Both the position numbers and the translations under genes were made by a program. The notes below the pieces were generated by a model. The model did not search any database. It was not told the DNA's origin and saw nothing but the letters and a program-made list of their open reading frames with translations. From JBDTVS01 sp040007095 (GTDB lineage: Bacteria; Acidobacteriota; Vicinamibacteria; Vicinamibacterales; CAVVIG01), in contig JBDTVS010000099.1 of the NCBI GenBank assembly GCA_040007095.1, forward strand, positions 12,458-76,457: a stretch of DNA of 64,000 bases, written 5' to 3'. Shown one piece after another: positions 35,442-44,400 of the stretch (within the stretch, counting starts at the first letter, position 1; each line of letters starts with the position of its first letter).

Positions 35442-36763
35442 CGGATGGTTCGACGCGATTGAGCGCGTGGCAACGGCGGCGTGCGCGGCGAGCCGTCTCG
35501 ACGATCGCCGCGTTGGTGATCGTTGCCGGGGCGTCGATCGCGTGCGGAAAGAAAGGCTCTCCGCTGCCGCCGCTGGTCCGTGTGCCGGTGCCGCCGCCCG
35601 ACTTCAGCGCGGAGCGGCGCGGTCAGGAGGTCAAGCTGCAGTTCACCGTCCCGGCCGTGAACACCGACGGGACCAGACCGGCCAACGTTGAACGGCTCGA
35701 TATCCTGCGCTTCACGGGCCCCTCCGCGGCAACCGACGACGACCTGGTCAAGCTTGGGACCAAGGTCGCCAGCGTGCCCGTGAAGGCTCCCGCGAACCCC
35801 GACGTCACCACCGAGGCCGACGAGCCGCCCGAAGAAGCCGAACTGAAAGACGAAGGGCTCGACCAGGGGGCCGTCGCGTTGCTCGAAGACACTCTCGGTC
35901 CCGCCGCACTGCGGGCGGTCGAGCTCCCGAAGAAGGGCCGCCGTGGTGGCCGCGATCAGAGCGACGCCGTCTCGGCGCCTCTGCTTGGGCCGCCGTCTTC
36001 CGCGGGGGCCACCACCTACGTGATCGTCGGCATCAATACGAAAGGCAGGAAAGGGCCGGTGTCCCGTCGCGTGCGCGTGCCGCTGGTGCCGCCGCCCAAG
36101 CCGCCGGCGGCCACGACCATTACCTACGACGAGACCAACATTACCGTGAGCTGGACACCGTCGCCGTCGGGTGTGCCGATCCAGGCGCCGGCAACCGGGG
36201 ACCTGCTGCCAGGTCGGACGTTGGGCCTCGTGATGCCGACCTTCAGCTACCACGTATACGACCTGTCGCCGTCCGCGGTCGCCGCGGCTTCGACCGGCAA
36301 CAACCTTCAACTGGCCGGACAGGTGCGTCTCACCCGGACGCCGGTTGACGGCACCAGCTTTTCCGACTCGCGCATCGAGTTTGGATCGACCCGCTGTTAC
36401 ACGGTCCGCACGGTGGAAACCGTGGGTGATCTGGCGCTCGAAAGCGATGCCCCGACGCCGGAATGCCAGACGCTCAAGGACACCTTTCCTCCGACGGCGC
36501 CCAAGGATCTGCGGATCATCGCGACCCAGGGCGTGATCAGCCTGATTTGGGAGCCAAACAGCGAAAAGGACGTGGCCGGCTACGTCGTGTTGCGCGGGAC
36601 GATGCCGGACGCCCTCGCGGTGATCACGCCGACGTCGATCGCCGAGACGACGTTCGTCGACGGCGTGGCCGCGGGAACCCGGTACTGGTACGTCGTGCGG
36701 GCGGTCGATCGCGCGGGGAACCTCAGCCCGGTGTCGAACCGCGTCGAGGAATTGGCGCGCTGA
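35438..36763 (+). CDS. Predicted lipoprotein with fibronectin type III-like domains
   Basis: A 441-aa exported protein. GTG 35438 overlaps the hslU stop (GTGA). A basic start and hydrophobic helix lead to ASIACGKKGSPLPPL; the Cys followed by G-K-K-G-x-P is like short YifL/LptM-type lipoproteins, although the -3 position is not the usual Leu. Beta-sandwich domains follow, clearest at about residues 350-440 (PKDLRIIATQGVISLIWEPN; VAGTRYWYVVRAVDRAGNLS), a fibronectin III pattern, with similar but weaker text at about 50-300. Probably an envelope adhesion or scaffold protein; its coupling to hslU is unexplained. Confidence 0.82.
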   Translation: MTDGSTRLSAWQRRRARRAVSTIAALVIVAGASIACGKKGSPLPPLVRVPVPPPDFSAERRGQEVKLQFTVPAVNTDGTRPANVERLDILRFTGPSAATDDDLVKLGTKVASVPVKAPANPDVTTEADEPPEEAELKDEGLDQGAVALLEDTLGPAALRAVELPKKGRRGGRDQSDAVSAPLLGPPSSAGATTYVIVGINTKGRKGPVSRRVRVPLVPPPKPPAATTITYDETNITVSWTPSPSGVPIQAPATGDLLPGRTLGLVMPTFSYHVYDLSPSAVAAASTGNNLQLAGQVRLTRTPVDGTSFSDSRIEFGSTRCYTVRTVETVGDLALESDAPTPECQTLKDTFPPTAPKDLRIIATQGVISLIWEPNSEKDVAGYVVLRGTMPDALAVITPTSIAETTFVDGVAAGTRYWYVVRAVDRAGNLSPVSNRVEELAR

Positions 36764-36896
36764 TAGAATGCGGGTGAGGCGAGATGATGATCATCTACGG
36801 CCCGCAACCACTGCGATCACCGATCGCGCCGGGCCGCACCGCCATTCCGCCCGGTGTGCTCAGTGCGCCCGGTGGTGATTGAGAAGGGGCACTGCC

Positions 36897-37550
36897 ATGA
36901 AACTGTTTGTCGATACCGGCAGCATCAAGGACATCGAGACGATCGCCGCCCTTGGCATCATCGACGGGGTGACGACCAACCCGTCGCTGCTCGCCAAGGA
37001 ACCGGGCGATTTCCGGCAGAACCTGAAAAAGATCTGCGACATCGTCCACGGTCCGGTCAGCGGGGAAGTGACCGCGACCGACTTCGCGGGCATGATGCGC
37101 GAGGGACACGAGATTGCGACGATCGACGAGCACATGGTCGTCAAGGTGCCGCTCACACGCGACGGGATCAAGGCGTGCAAAGCGTTGTCGGACGAAGGCC
37201 TGCGCGTGAATGTCACGTTGTGCTTTTCCGCGGCGCAGGCGCTGCTGGCCGCCAAGGCCGGCGCGACGTACGTCAGCCCGTTTGTCGGCCGGCTCGACGA
37301 TATCGGGATGAACGGCATGGATCTCATTCGTGAGATCGTCCAGATTTACGACAACTACGAGTTCACCACGCAGGTGCTGGTCGCCAGCTGCCGCCACCCG
37401 ATTCACGTGGTCGAATCGGCCAAGATGGGCGCCGATGTGGCGACCTGCCCGCCGGGCGTGATCGACCAGATGTTCAATCATCCGCTGACCAACATCGGGT
37501 TGGAGAAGTTCCTCAAAGACTGGGAGAAGTCGCAGGCGGTCAAGGCGTAG
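36897..37550 (+). CDS. Transaldolase of the small TalC/fructose-6-phosphate aldolase type
   Basis: A 217-aa class I aldolase, the short form of transaldolase that links glycolysis with the pentose phosphate pathway. It starts MKLFVDTGSIKDIETIA with AAGGGG upstream, has TTNPSLLAK, the Schiff-base lysine K83 in MVVKVPLT, and NVTLCFSAAQALLAAKAGA and SPFVGRLDD, all conserved. Whether it acts on sedoheptulose-7-P (TalC) or fructose-6-P alone (FSA) cannot be settled by eye. Confidence 0.93.
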   Translation: MKLFVDTGSIKDIETIAALGIIDGVTTNPSLLAKEPGDFRQNLKKICDIVHGPVSGEVTATDFAGMMREGHEIATIDEHMVVKVPLTRDGIKACKALSDEGLRVNVTLCFSAAQALLAAKAGATYVSPFVGRLDDIGMNGMDLIREIVQIYDNYEFTTQVLVASCRHPIHVVESAKMGADVATCPPGVIDQMFNHPLTNIGLEKFLKDWEKSQAVKA

Positions 37551-37580
37551 GCAGCCACAGCACTGACCACCAGCCGTTTC

Positions 37581-39125
37581 ATGCCCTCCCGCGACGATAT
37601 CCTGGCGGACCTCGAACGCCGCGCCGAACTGGGCGGTGGCGAGGCGCGTCTTCAGAAGCAGCACGCCGCCGGGAAGCTCACGGCGCGCGAACGCATCGAG
37701 TTCCTGTTCGACCAGGGCACGTTCGAGGAAGTCGACAAGCTCGTCACCCATCGCTGCCGCGACTTCGGGATGGAGGAACAGCTGATTCCCGGCGACGGAG
37801 TCGTCGCCGGCCACGGGTTGGTGGACGGGCGGCAGGTGTGCGCGTTCGCGCAGGATTTCACGGTCTTCGGCGGCTCGCTGTCGGAAACCAACGCGGCGAA
37901 GATCGTGAAGATCATGGATCTGGCGATGAAGCTGGGTTCGCCGATCGTGGGGCTGAACGATTCCGGTGGCGCACGCATTCAAGAGGGTGTCCTCTCGCTC
38001 GCGGGCTACGCCGACATTTTTCTGCGCAATACTCTCGCCTCGGGCGTCGTGCCGCAGATTTCGGCCATCATGGGTCCGTGCGCCGGCGGCGCCGTGTATT
38101 CACCAGCCATCACGGACTTCACGGTGATGGTCCGCAATACCAGCTACATGTTCATCACCGGACCGGACGTGCTGAAGACGGTCACGCACGAAGAAGTGAG
38201 CATGGAAGAGCTCGGCGGCGCGATGACGCACAACGTCACGAGCGGCGTGGCGCACTTCGCGGCCGACGACGACCGCGATTGCCTGCGGCTGATTCGTGAA
38301 CTGCTCGCGTACCTGCCCAGCAACAACCTCGACGATTCGCCGAGGACTGCCGGTGTCGACCCGCCGGATCGGGAGGAAGCGGCGCTCGATCGCATCGTGC
38401 CGGATGCACCACAGCAGCCGTACGACATGCTGGACGTGATTCACGCCGTCGCGGACGGTGCCAGCTTTCTCGAGGTCCACCAGCATCACGCCAAGAACAT
38501 CATCGTCGGCTTTGCGAGGCTCGACGGCCGCGCGGTGGGAATCGTGGCCAATCAGCCGGCAGTGCTTGCCGGCACGCTCGACATCGACGCCTCGGTGAAG
38601 GCCGCGCGGTTCGTGCGCTGTTGCGACGCGTTCAACATCCCGCTGGTGACGTTCGAGGACGTTCCCGGTTTTCTCCCCGGCACCGTGCAGGAGTACGGCG
38701 GCATCATCCGGCACGGCGCGAAGCTGCTGTTTGCGTTCGCGGAGGCGACGGTGCCGAAGGTGACCGTGATCACGCGCAAGGCGTACGGCGGGGCGTACTG
38801 CGTCATGTCCAGCAAGCACATCAGGACCGATGTCAACTTCGCGTGGCCGACCGCGGAGCTGGCCGTGATGGGCCCGGAAGGCGCCGTCAACATCCTCTAC
38901 AAGCGCGAGATCGAGAAGGCCGTCGACCCCGCCCAGGCGCGCGCGCAGAAGGTCGAGGAGTTCCGGGAGAAGTTTGCCAATCCCTACATCGCCGCCTCGC
39001 GAGGTTTCATCGACGAAGTGATCCGTCCCCGGGAGACGCGCCGGAAGCTGATTGCCGCGCTGCGCAGCCTCGAGAACAAGCGCGACATCAACCCGCCGAA
39101 AAAGCACGGGAACATCCCGTTGTAG
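37581..39125 (+). CDS. pccB: Acyl-CoA carboxylase carboxyltransferase (propionyl-CoA carboxylase beta type)
   Basis: A 514-aa carboxyltransferase that moves CO2 from biotin to an acyl-CoA, most likely propionyl-CoA. It has the two crotonase-like halves of the PccB/MmdA family, with GLNDSGGARIQEGV, MGPCAGGAVYSPA (oxyanion loop), VEEVPGFLPGTVQEYGG-like EDVPGFLPGTVQEYGGII, TRKAYGGAYCVMSS and FANPYIAASRGFIDEVI. It begins a carboxylase group with accC and a biotin carrier gene, separated from accC by 178 bases of palindromic spacer. It gives a route from propionyl-CoA to methylmalonyl-CoA. Confidence 0.93.
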   Translation: MPSRDDILADLERRAELGGGEARLQKQHAAGKLTARERIEFLFDQGTFEEVDKLVTHRCRDFGMEEQLIPGDGVVAGHGLVDGRQVCAFAQDFTVFGGSLSETNAAKIVKIMDLAMKLGSPIVGLNDSGGARIQEGVLSLAGYADIFLRNTLASGVVPQISAIMGPCAGGAVYSPAITDFTVMVRNTSYMFITGPDVLKTVTHEEVSMEELGGAMTHNVTSGVAHFAADDDRDCLRLIRELLAYLPSNNLDDSPRTAGVDPPDREEAALDRIVPDAPQQPYDMLDVIHAVADGASFLEVHQHHAKNIIVGFARLDGRAVGIVANQPAVLAGTLDIDASVKAARFVRCCDAFNIPLVTFEDVPGFLPGTVQEYGGIIRHGAKLLFAFAEATVPKVTVITRKAYGGAYCVMSSKHIRTDVNFAWPTAELAVMGPEGAVNILYKREIEKAVDPAQARAQKVEEFREKFANPYIAASRGFIDEVIRPRETRRKLIAALRSLENKRDINPPKKHGNIPL

Positions 39126-39295
39126 CAATGGGGTGAGGGGTGATGGGGTAATGGAATGATGGGGTAAATGGGGAATCCGGTGATGGCGTGATTGGAGAGC
39201 GGGCCCTCGCCACTCCATCGTCCCCGTCACCCGACCACCCCATTTATTACCCCATGACTCCATCACGCCATTACCCCATCACCCGATCACCGACG
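39126..39295. repeat. Long palindromic spacer of GATGGGGTAATGG type inside the carboxylase operon
   Basis: The left half is G-rich with repeated GATGGGGTAATGG-like words (39127-39190); the right half is C-rich with CCATTACCCCATCAC and CCCCATTTATTACCCC (39220-39292). The halves are complementary and can fold into a large, imperfect hairpin between pccB and accC. A smaller relative lies at 54061-54135. Confidence 0.65.
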
Positions 39296-39303
39296 AAGTA
39301 CAA

Positions 39304-40845
39304 TTGTCTGTTTCCGTGAAGAAGATTCTCATTGCCAATCGCGGCGAGATCGCAGTGCGTATCGCGCGGGCGTGCCGTGAAATGGGCGTGTCGCCGGTGG
39401 CGGTGTACTCCGAGTGCGATCGAACCGCGCTGCACGTGCGTTACGCCGACGAGGCCTATCCAATCGGACCGAGCGCTCCGCGCGACAGCTATCTGCGGAT
39501 CGACGCGATCCTCGACGCCGCGCGGCGGTCTGGCGCCGACGCCGTCCACCCCGGCTATGGATTTCTCGCGGAGAACGAGACATTCGCGGCCGCGGTGCGC
39601 GACGCGGGGCTGGTCTTCATCGGCCCATCCCCCGAGGCGATCGCGCTGATGGGGAGCAAGACCGCCGCCCGCGCCGCCGCGACGCGCGCCGGTGTCGCGG
39701 TCGTGCCGGGCACCGAAGGGCCGCTGTCGCCCGCGATCACGGAGCCTGAACTGACCTCGACGGCGCAAGCCATCGGCTATCCGCTGCTGGTGAAAGCGGT
39801 GTCCGGGGGCGGCGGCAAAGGCATGAGAACCGTGACGAATCTGCGCGACCTTGCGGCTGGGGTCGCTGCCGCGCGCTCGGAAGCCGGGAGCGCGTTTGGT
39901 GACCCGGCGGTCTATCTGGAGCGGTGCCTGATCCGTCCGCGTCACATCGAAGTTCAACTCCTGGCCGACGAGCACGGGACCCTGGTGCCGTTTGTCGAGC
40001 GCGAGTGCTCGATCCAGCGCCGGCACCAGAAGGTCGTCGAAGAGACGCCGTCGCTCGCCGTCGGGCCGCCGCTGCGGGCCGCCATCACCTCGGCGGCGTC
40101 GGCCGTGGCGCGTGCCGCCGGGTACACCAACGCCGGCACGATCGAGTTCCTGCTCGACGAGGACGGCCGCTTCTACTTCCTCGAGATGAACACGCGGCTG
40201 CAGGTCGAGCATCCGATTACCGAGATGGTGACCGGCCTCGATCTGGTCCGGTGGCAAGTGAGAATCGCGCGCGGGGAGCGTCTCGACTTCGACCCGGCGC
40301 AGGCCATGATCCCCCGCGGTCATGCCTTGGAATGCCGCATCTACGCCGAGGACCCCGACCACAACTTCCTACCGTCGCCCGGCCGTATCCAGCAACTTCG
40401 CGCGCCTTCGGGGCCCGGCGTGCGGGACGACAGCGGCGCGGCCGCCGGCCTCGACGTGCCGATTTTCTACGACCCGATGATCTCGAAGTTGGCGTGCTGG
40501 GCCGAAGATCGCGCGAGCGTCGTCGCGCGCATGAGACGGGCGCTCGACGAGTACGTCGTCACGGGCATCAAGACGACCGTGCCGTTCTTTCGCTGGCTGT
40601 TGGCGCAACCCGAGTTTGTCGAGGGACGTTTTCATACGACCTACCTGGACGAGGTGCTCGCCGCACGGGCCGGCCGGTCGTTCGTGGAGCCAGACGGCGA
40701 TGCGGAAGACATCGCCGTGATCGGCGCGGCGTTGCAGTCGATGCTGTCGTCGGGCGTGTCCCGGTCGTCCGCTCAGGGTGCGGCCGTCGACGGGGCAGCA
40801 CTGCGGTGGAAAGCGCGCGCCCGTGCCGACGCGCTCCGACGGTAG
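39304..40845 (+). CDS. accC: Biotin carboxylase subunit of acyl-CoA carboxylase
   Basis: ATP-grasp enzyme that carboxylates biotin on the carrier protein. The 513-aa chain has KKILIANRGEIAVRIARACR, the GGGGKGMR loop, HIEVQLLADEHG, ERECSIQRRHQKVVEE and EMNTRLQVEHPITEMVTG, all family signatures. It is slightly longer than AccC (about 450 aa) and shorter than fused PccA, with the biotin domain on the next gene. Start TTG 39304 is the reading used; GTG 39316 is possible. Which carboxylase it serves is inferred from the neighbouring pccB. Confidence 0.93.
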   Translation: MSVSVKKILIANRGEIAVRIARACREMGVSPVAVYSECDRTALHVRYADEAYPIGPSAPRDSYLRIDAILDAARRSGADAVHPGYGFLAENETFAAAVRDAGLVFIGPSPEAIALMGSKTAARAAATRAGVAVVPGTEGPLSPAITEPELTSTAQAIGYPLLVKAVSGGGGKGMRTVTNLRDLAAGVAAARSEAGSAFGDPAVYLERCLIRPRHIEVQLLADEHGTLVPFVERECSIQRRHQKVVEETPSLAVGPPLRAAITSAASAVARAAGYTNAGTIEFLLDEDGRFYFLEMNTRLQVEHPITEMVTGLDLVRWQVRIARGERLDFDPAQAMIPRGHALECRIYAEDPDHNFLPSPGRIQQLRAPSGPGVRDDSGAAAGLDVPIFYDPMISKLACWAEDRASVVARMRRALDEYVVTGIKTTVPFFRWLLAQPEFVEGRFHTTYLDEVLAARAGRSFVEPDGDAEDIAVIGAALQSMLSSGVSRSSAQGAAVDGAALRWKARARADALRR

Positions 40846-40866
40846 GGTCAGCAGAGCAGAGCGCAC

Positions 40867-41454
40867 GTGCAGTACGAGATTGAGGTTGATGGTCGGCTCC
40901 GACAGGTCGTGGTGCACCGCGTCGGCGACGGTTTTGCGGTCGAGGTCGACGGACGCCGGTGGCAGGTCGATTTGGCGCGCGTCGACTCGCACACGTTGTC
41001 GCTCATCACCGGAGTCGTGCCTCCAAACGGGGACACCGGAGACGCCACGCCGGCATCCGATTCGTCCCGCCGACCCGGCGTGGGGCCGCTCGTTTCGCCC
41101 CGGCCAGGTGGTCCGAGCCGCGAAGTGATCGTGTCATCGGGCACAGACGGCCGACTGGTGGTACGCGTTGGGGCGACGGCGTTTTCGGTCGCCCTCAACG
41201 GCCGCCGCCGCACCGATGAGATGGTCGCCGGGACGGACGGTCCGCAGCGGATTGTCGCCCCGATGCCGGGGAAAATCGTTCGAGTGCTGGTCGGCGTCGG
41301 CGACGCGGTTCATGCGCGTCAGGCGCTCATCGTCGTCGAAGCGATGAAAATGGAGAATGAGCTGCGAGCCGCTCGTGATGGCACTGTCGCCGGGATTCAC
41401 GTCAAGGAAGGCGTGTCGGTCGAGGCCGGCGCGCCGTTGATCGACATCCTGTGA
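40867..41454 (+). CDS. Biotin carboxyl carrier protein of the acyl-CoA carboxylase
   Basis: A 195-aa biotin carrier. The C-terminal biotinyl domain (about residues 125-195) has IVAPMPGKIVRVLVGVGDAV and the biotinylation site K161 in VVEAMKMENEL. The N-terminal half has beta-rich segments (YEIEVDGRLRQVVVHRVGDG) typical of the BC-CT linking region in PccA, so pccA appears split into two genes here. GTG 40867 start, 21 bases after accC. Its stop overlaps the tamB start as GTGA. Confidence 0.93.
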   Translation: MQYEIEVDGRLRQVVVHRVGDGFAVEVDGRRWQVDLARVDSHTLSLITGVVPPNGDTGDATPASDSSRRPGVGPLVSPRPGGPSREVIVSSGTDGRLVVRVGATAFSVALNGRRRTDEMVAGTDGPQRIVAPMPGKIVRVLVGVGDAVHARQALIVVEAMKMENELRAARDGTVAGIHVKEGVSVEAGAPLIDIL

Positions 41455-44400
41455 AGGTCATCAATCGACACCGACTTCGGCGCGCGTATCACTACGCGAA
41501 GATCGCGCTGTGCTTCGTGGCGGCCATTCTCGCGGTCACCGTGGTCACGTCGATCACCGTCGATCTCGGCCCGGCCGCGAGAGGCGCGGCCGAAAAGCTC
41601 GGCACGAACGCGTGGAAGCGACCGATTCACCTCGGACGCCTGAGCATCCGTCTGTTCGGCGGCCACGTCGTTGTCGACGACTTTTCAATCGAGGGTCTCG
41701 AGCCGACCGACCACCTCTTCTTCACCGCCAAGAAACTGGAAGTCGCACTTGACTGGTCCACGCTCATCCAGCGGGCTCATCTGACCGAGCCCGAGATCAC
41801 CATCACGTCCGTCGAGCTGACCGATTGGGAGATGCTGGCCGAAAAGTGGGAGGACCGATCGAACTTCCCCAAGTTCACGAACAGCGACGAGCCGGGCGGG
41901 CCCAAGCGCTTCACGACGACGCTGAAGTACTTGCGGGCGTGGCGGGGGCAGTTCACCTACCTCGATCATGAAGCGCCGTGGAGCGTCGTCGCCAGAAACA
42001 TCGACATCCACATGGGCAACCTGCCGAAGTATCACGGAACGGCGACGTTCACCGGCGGCACGGTGGCGATTCAGAATCATGTGCCGTTCTCGGCGAGCAT
42101 GAAGGCGGCCTACGAGATCGACGAGGGCCGGATTCATCTCAATCGCATCGAGTTCGACACCGACGGCGCCAAGACGACTGCCACCGGCGATGTCGACCTG
42201 CGCAACTGGCCGCAACAGTCGTATCAGTTCAAATCGCACGTGCAGTTTGCCCGGATGCGCCAGCTCTTTTTCAAGGACGAACGATGGGAGCTGTCAGGAG
42301 AGGGCGACTTTGCCGGCCGGTTCCAGCTGTTCAAGGGCGGCCCCGGGCGGGATCTGTCGGGCACGTTTTCGAGCGCGTTGTTCGGCGTCAACGACTATCG
42401 GTTCTCCTCGCTGTTCGGCGGGCTGCACTGGACCCGCGACGCCCTCGACATCCACGACGCCGGCGCCAAGCTGTTCGGCGGCGACGGCCGGTTCACCTAC
42501 ACGATTCGGCCGCTCGGCACGAAAGCGCCGGCCACTGCCCGTCTCGTAACCAGCTTCCAGGGCGTCGATCTCGCGAGCGTCACCGACTTCCAGCGATTGA
42601 AGGGGCTGCGCTTCGCCGGGGCGGCGAGCGGAGAGAACGTTGTACTGGAGTGGCCCCTGGGTAAGTTCTCGGAGCATCGGGGCTCGGGCCATCTGGCGGT
42701 CGAACCGCCACCCGGAATGAGACCGATGAGTCCGTCGTTGGCCGCGGCGGCCGCCGCCGATGCCGACCATGCATCCCATGAATGGGGCCCGTTTGCGCCG
42801 GTGCCGCTGCCGCCGCACCTGCCGATGGCCGGCGATTTGACGTTCCGGTTCGATCCCGATCAGGTGTACATCGACGCGAGCCGCTTTGCCACCGAACACA
42901 CGCATGTCACATTCCAGGGTGCGACGGCGTGGGGGGACGTGTCGCGGCTGGCGTTCCATGTGACGAGCGACGACTGGCAGGAAAGCGATCAGTTGCTGGC
43001 GGGCATCATGAGCGACTTCGGCGCCCCGCGGAATCCGGTGACGTTCGGGGGCCGCGGCGAGTTCGACGGCACGATGGCGGGACCGTTCCGGTCGCCGAAA
43101 GTCGAGGGCGAGTTCAGCGGCGAGGATCTCCGCGGCTTCGATACGCTCTGGGGCGGAGGCACTGCCCACATCGTCGTCGAAAACGACTACGTGCGGGTGA
43201 CCGACGCCGTGGTCCGGCTCAAGGACTCGGAGATGCATTTCGACGGGCTGTTCTCGCTCGGCTTTCCGCGCGCGGACGGCGGCGACGAAATCGACGCGCG
43301 GATCCGCGTCGTGCGCCGTGACGTGGATTCGCTGCGCCACGCCTTCGGCATCGACGAGTACCCCGTATCCGGGCTGTTGTCGGGGGAGTTCCATCTCACG
43401 GGGGGCTATCTGCATCCGGTCGGCTTCGGCGGCATCACGCTCGACCGTGTGGTCGCGTACGGGGAGCCTTTTTCCGGCGCGACGGCCTCGCTGCGCTTCG
43501 AGGAGGCAGGCGTCCGTCTCGACGGCCTGACCGTGGAGAAGGACGGCGGATCGATCAGCGGCGCCGCCTTTGTCGGGTGGGATGCGACCTACTCGTTCAA
43601 TGTGGACGGCCGGCGCATTCCGGTCGAGAGCATCGGGCGGCTCCGTTTTCCGAAAGCGCCGCTGTCGGGCATCGCGGAGTTCTCCGCCAACGGCAGCGCG
43701 ACGTTCGACGCGCCCCGCAACGACTACCGATTCCGCGTCAACGATCTGTTCATCGGTGAAGAGGGGATCGGACAGGTCACCGCGGCGCTGACGCTGCGCG
43801 GCACCGAGTTGAGCGGCGAGATCGACGCCGCGTCGCCCCGTCTCGCCGTGACCGCCACGGGTCGCATCGCGATGACGGCGCAAGGCGAGTCGGAGTTCGC
43901 CGTCCGCTTCCACGATATGTCGCTCGATCCGTACGTCCGTCCGTTCGTGCCGCGGCTGTCGCCGCTGGCGACGGCGGTGGCCAGCGGCTCGATTCGCGTA
44001 TCGGGCCGCCTCGCCGATGTCGATCACCTGCTCGTCGACGGCACCGTCGATACGCTCGATATGCGGCTGTTCGATTACGCGCTCAAGAACGCCACGCCGA
44101 TTCGGATGTCGCTCGACGACGGTCAGGTGCGGATCGACGAGCTTCGGCTCGAAGGCGTGGATACGCAACTCCGGCTGGGCGGGCGGATCGATCTGCGCAA
44201 CGAGCGGATCGCCTTGCAGGCCAACGGCGACGCCAACCTCGGGTTGCTGCAGGGGTTCTTCCATGACGTGCTGGGCTCGGGCCGCGCCGATCTGACGGCG
44301 GCGGTCGACGGCCCGCTTCGCGCGCCGGTCTTTTCGGGCCGCGCGACGATTACCAATGGCCGCGTCCGCTACCTGTCGCTGCCGAGCTCGCTCGACGCCA

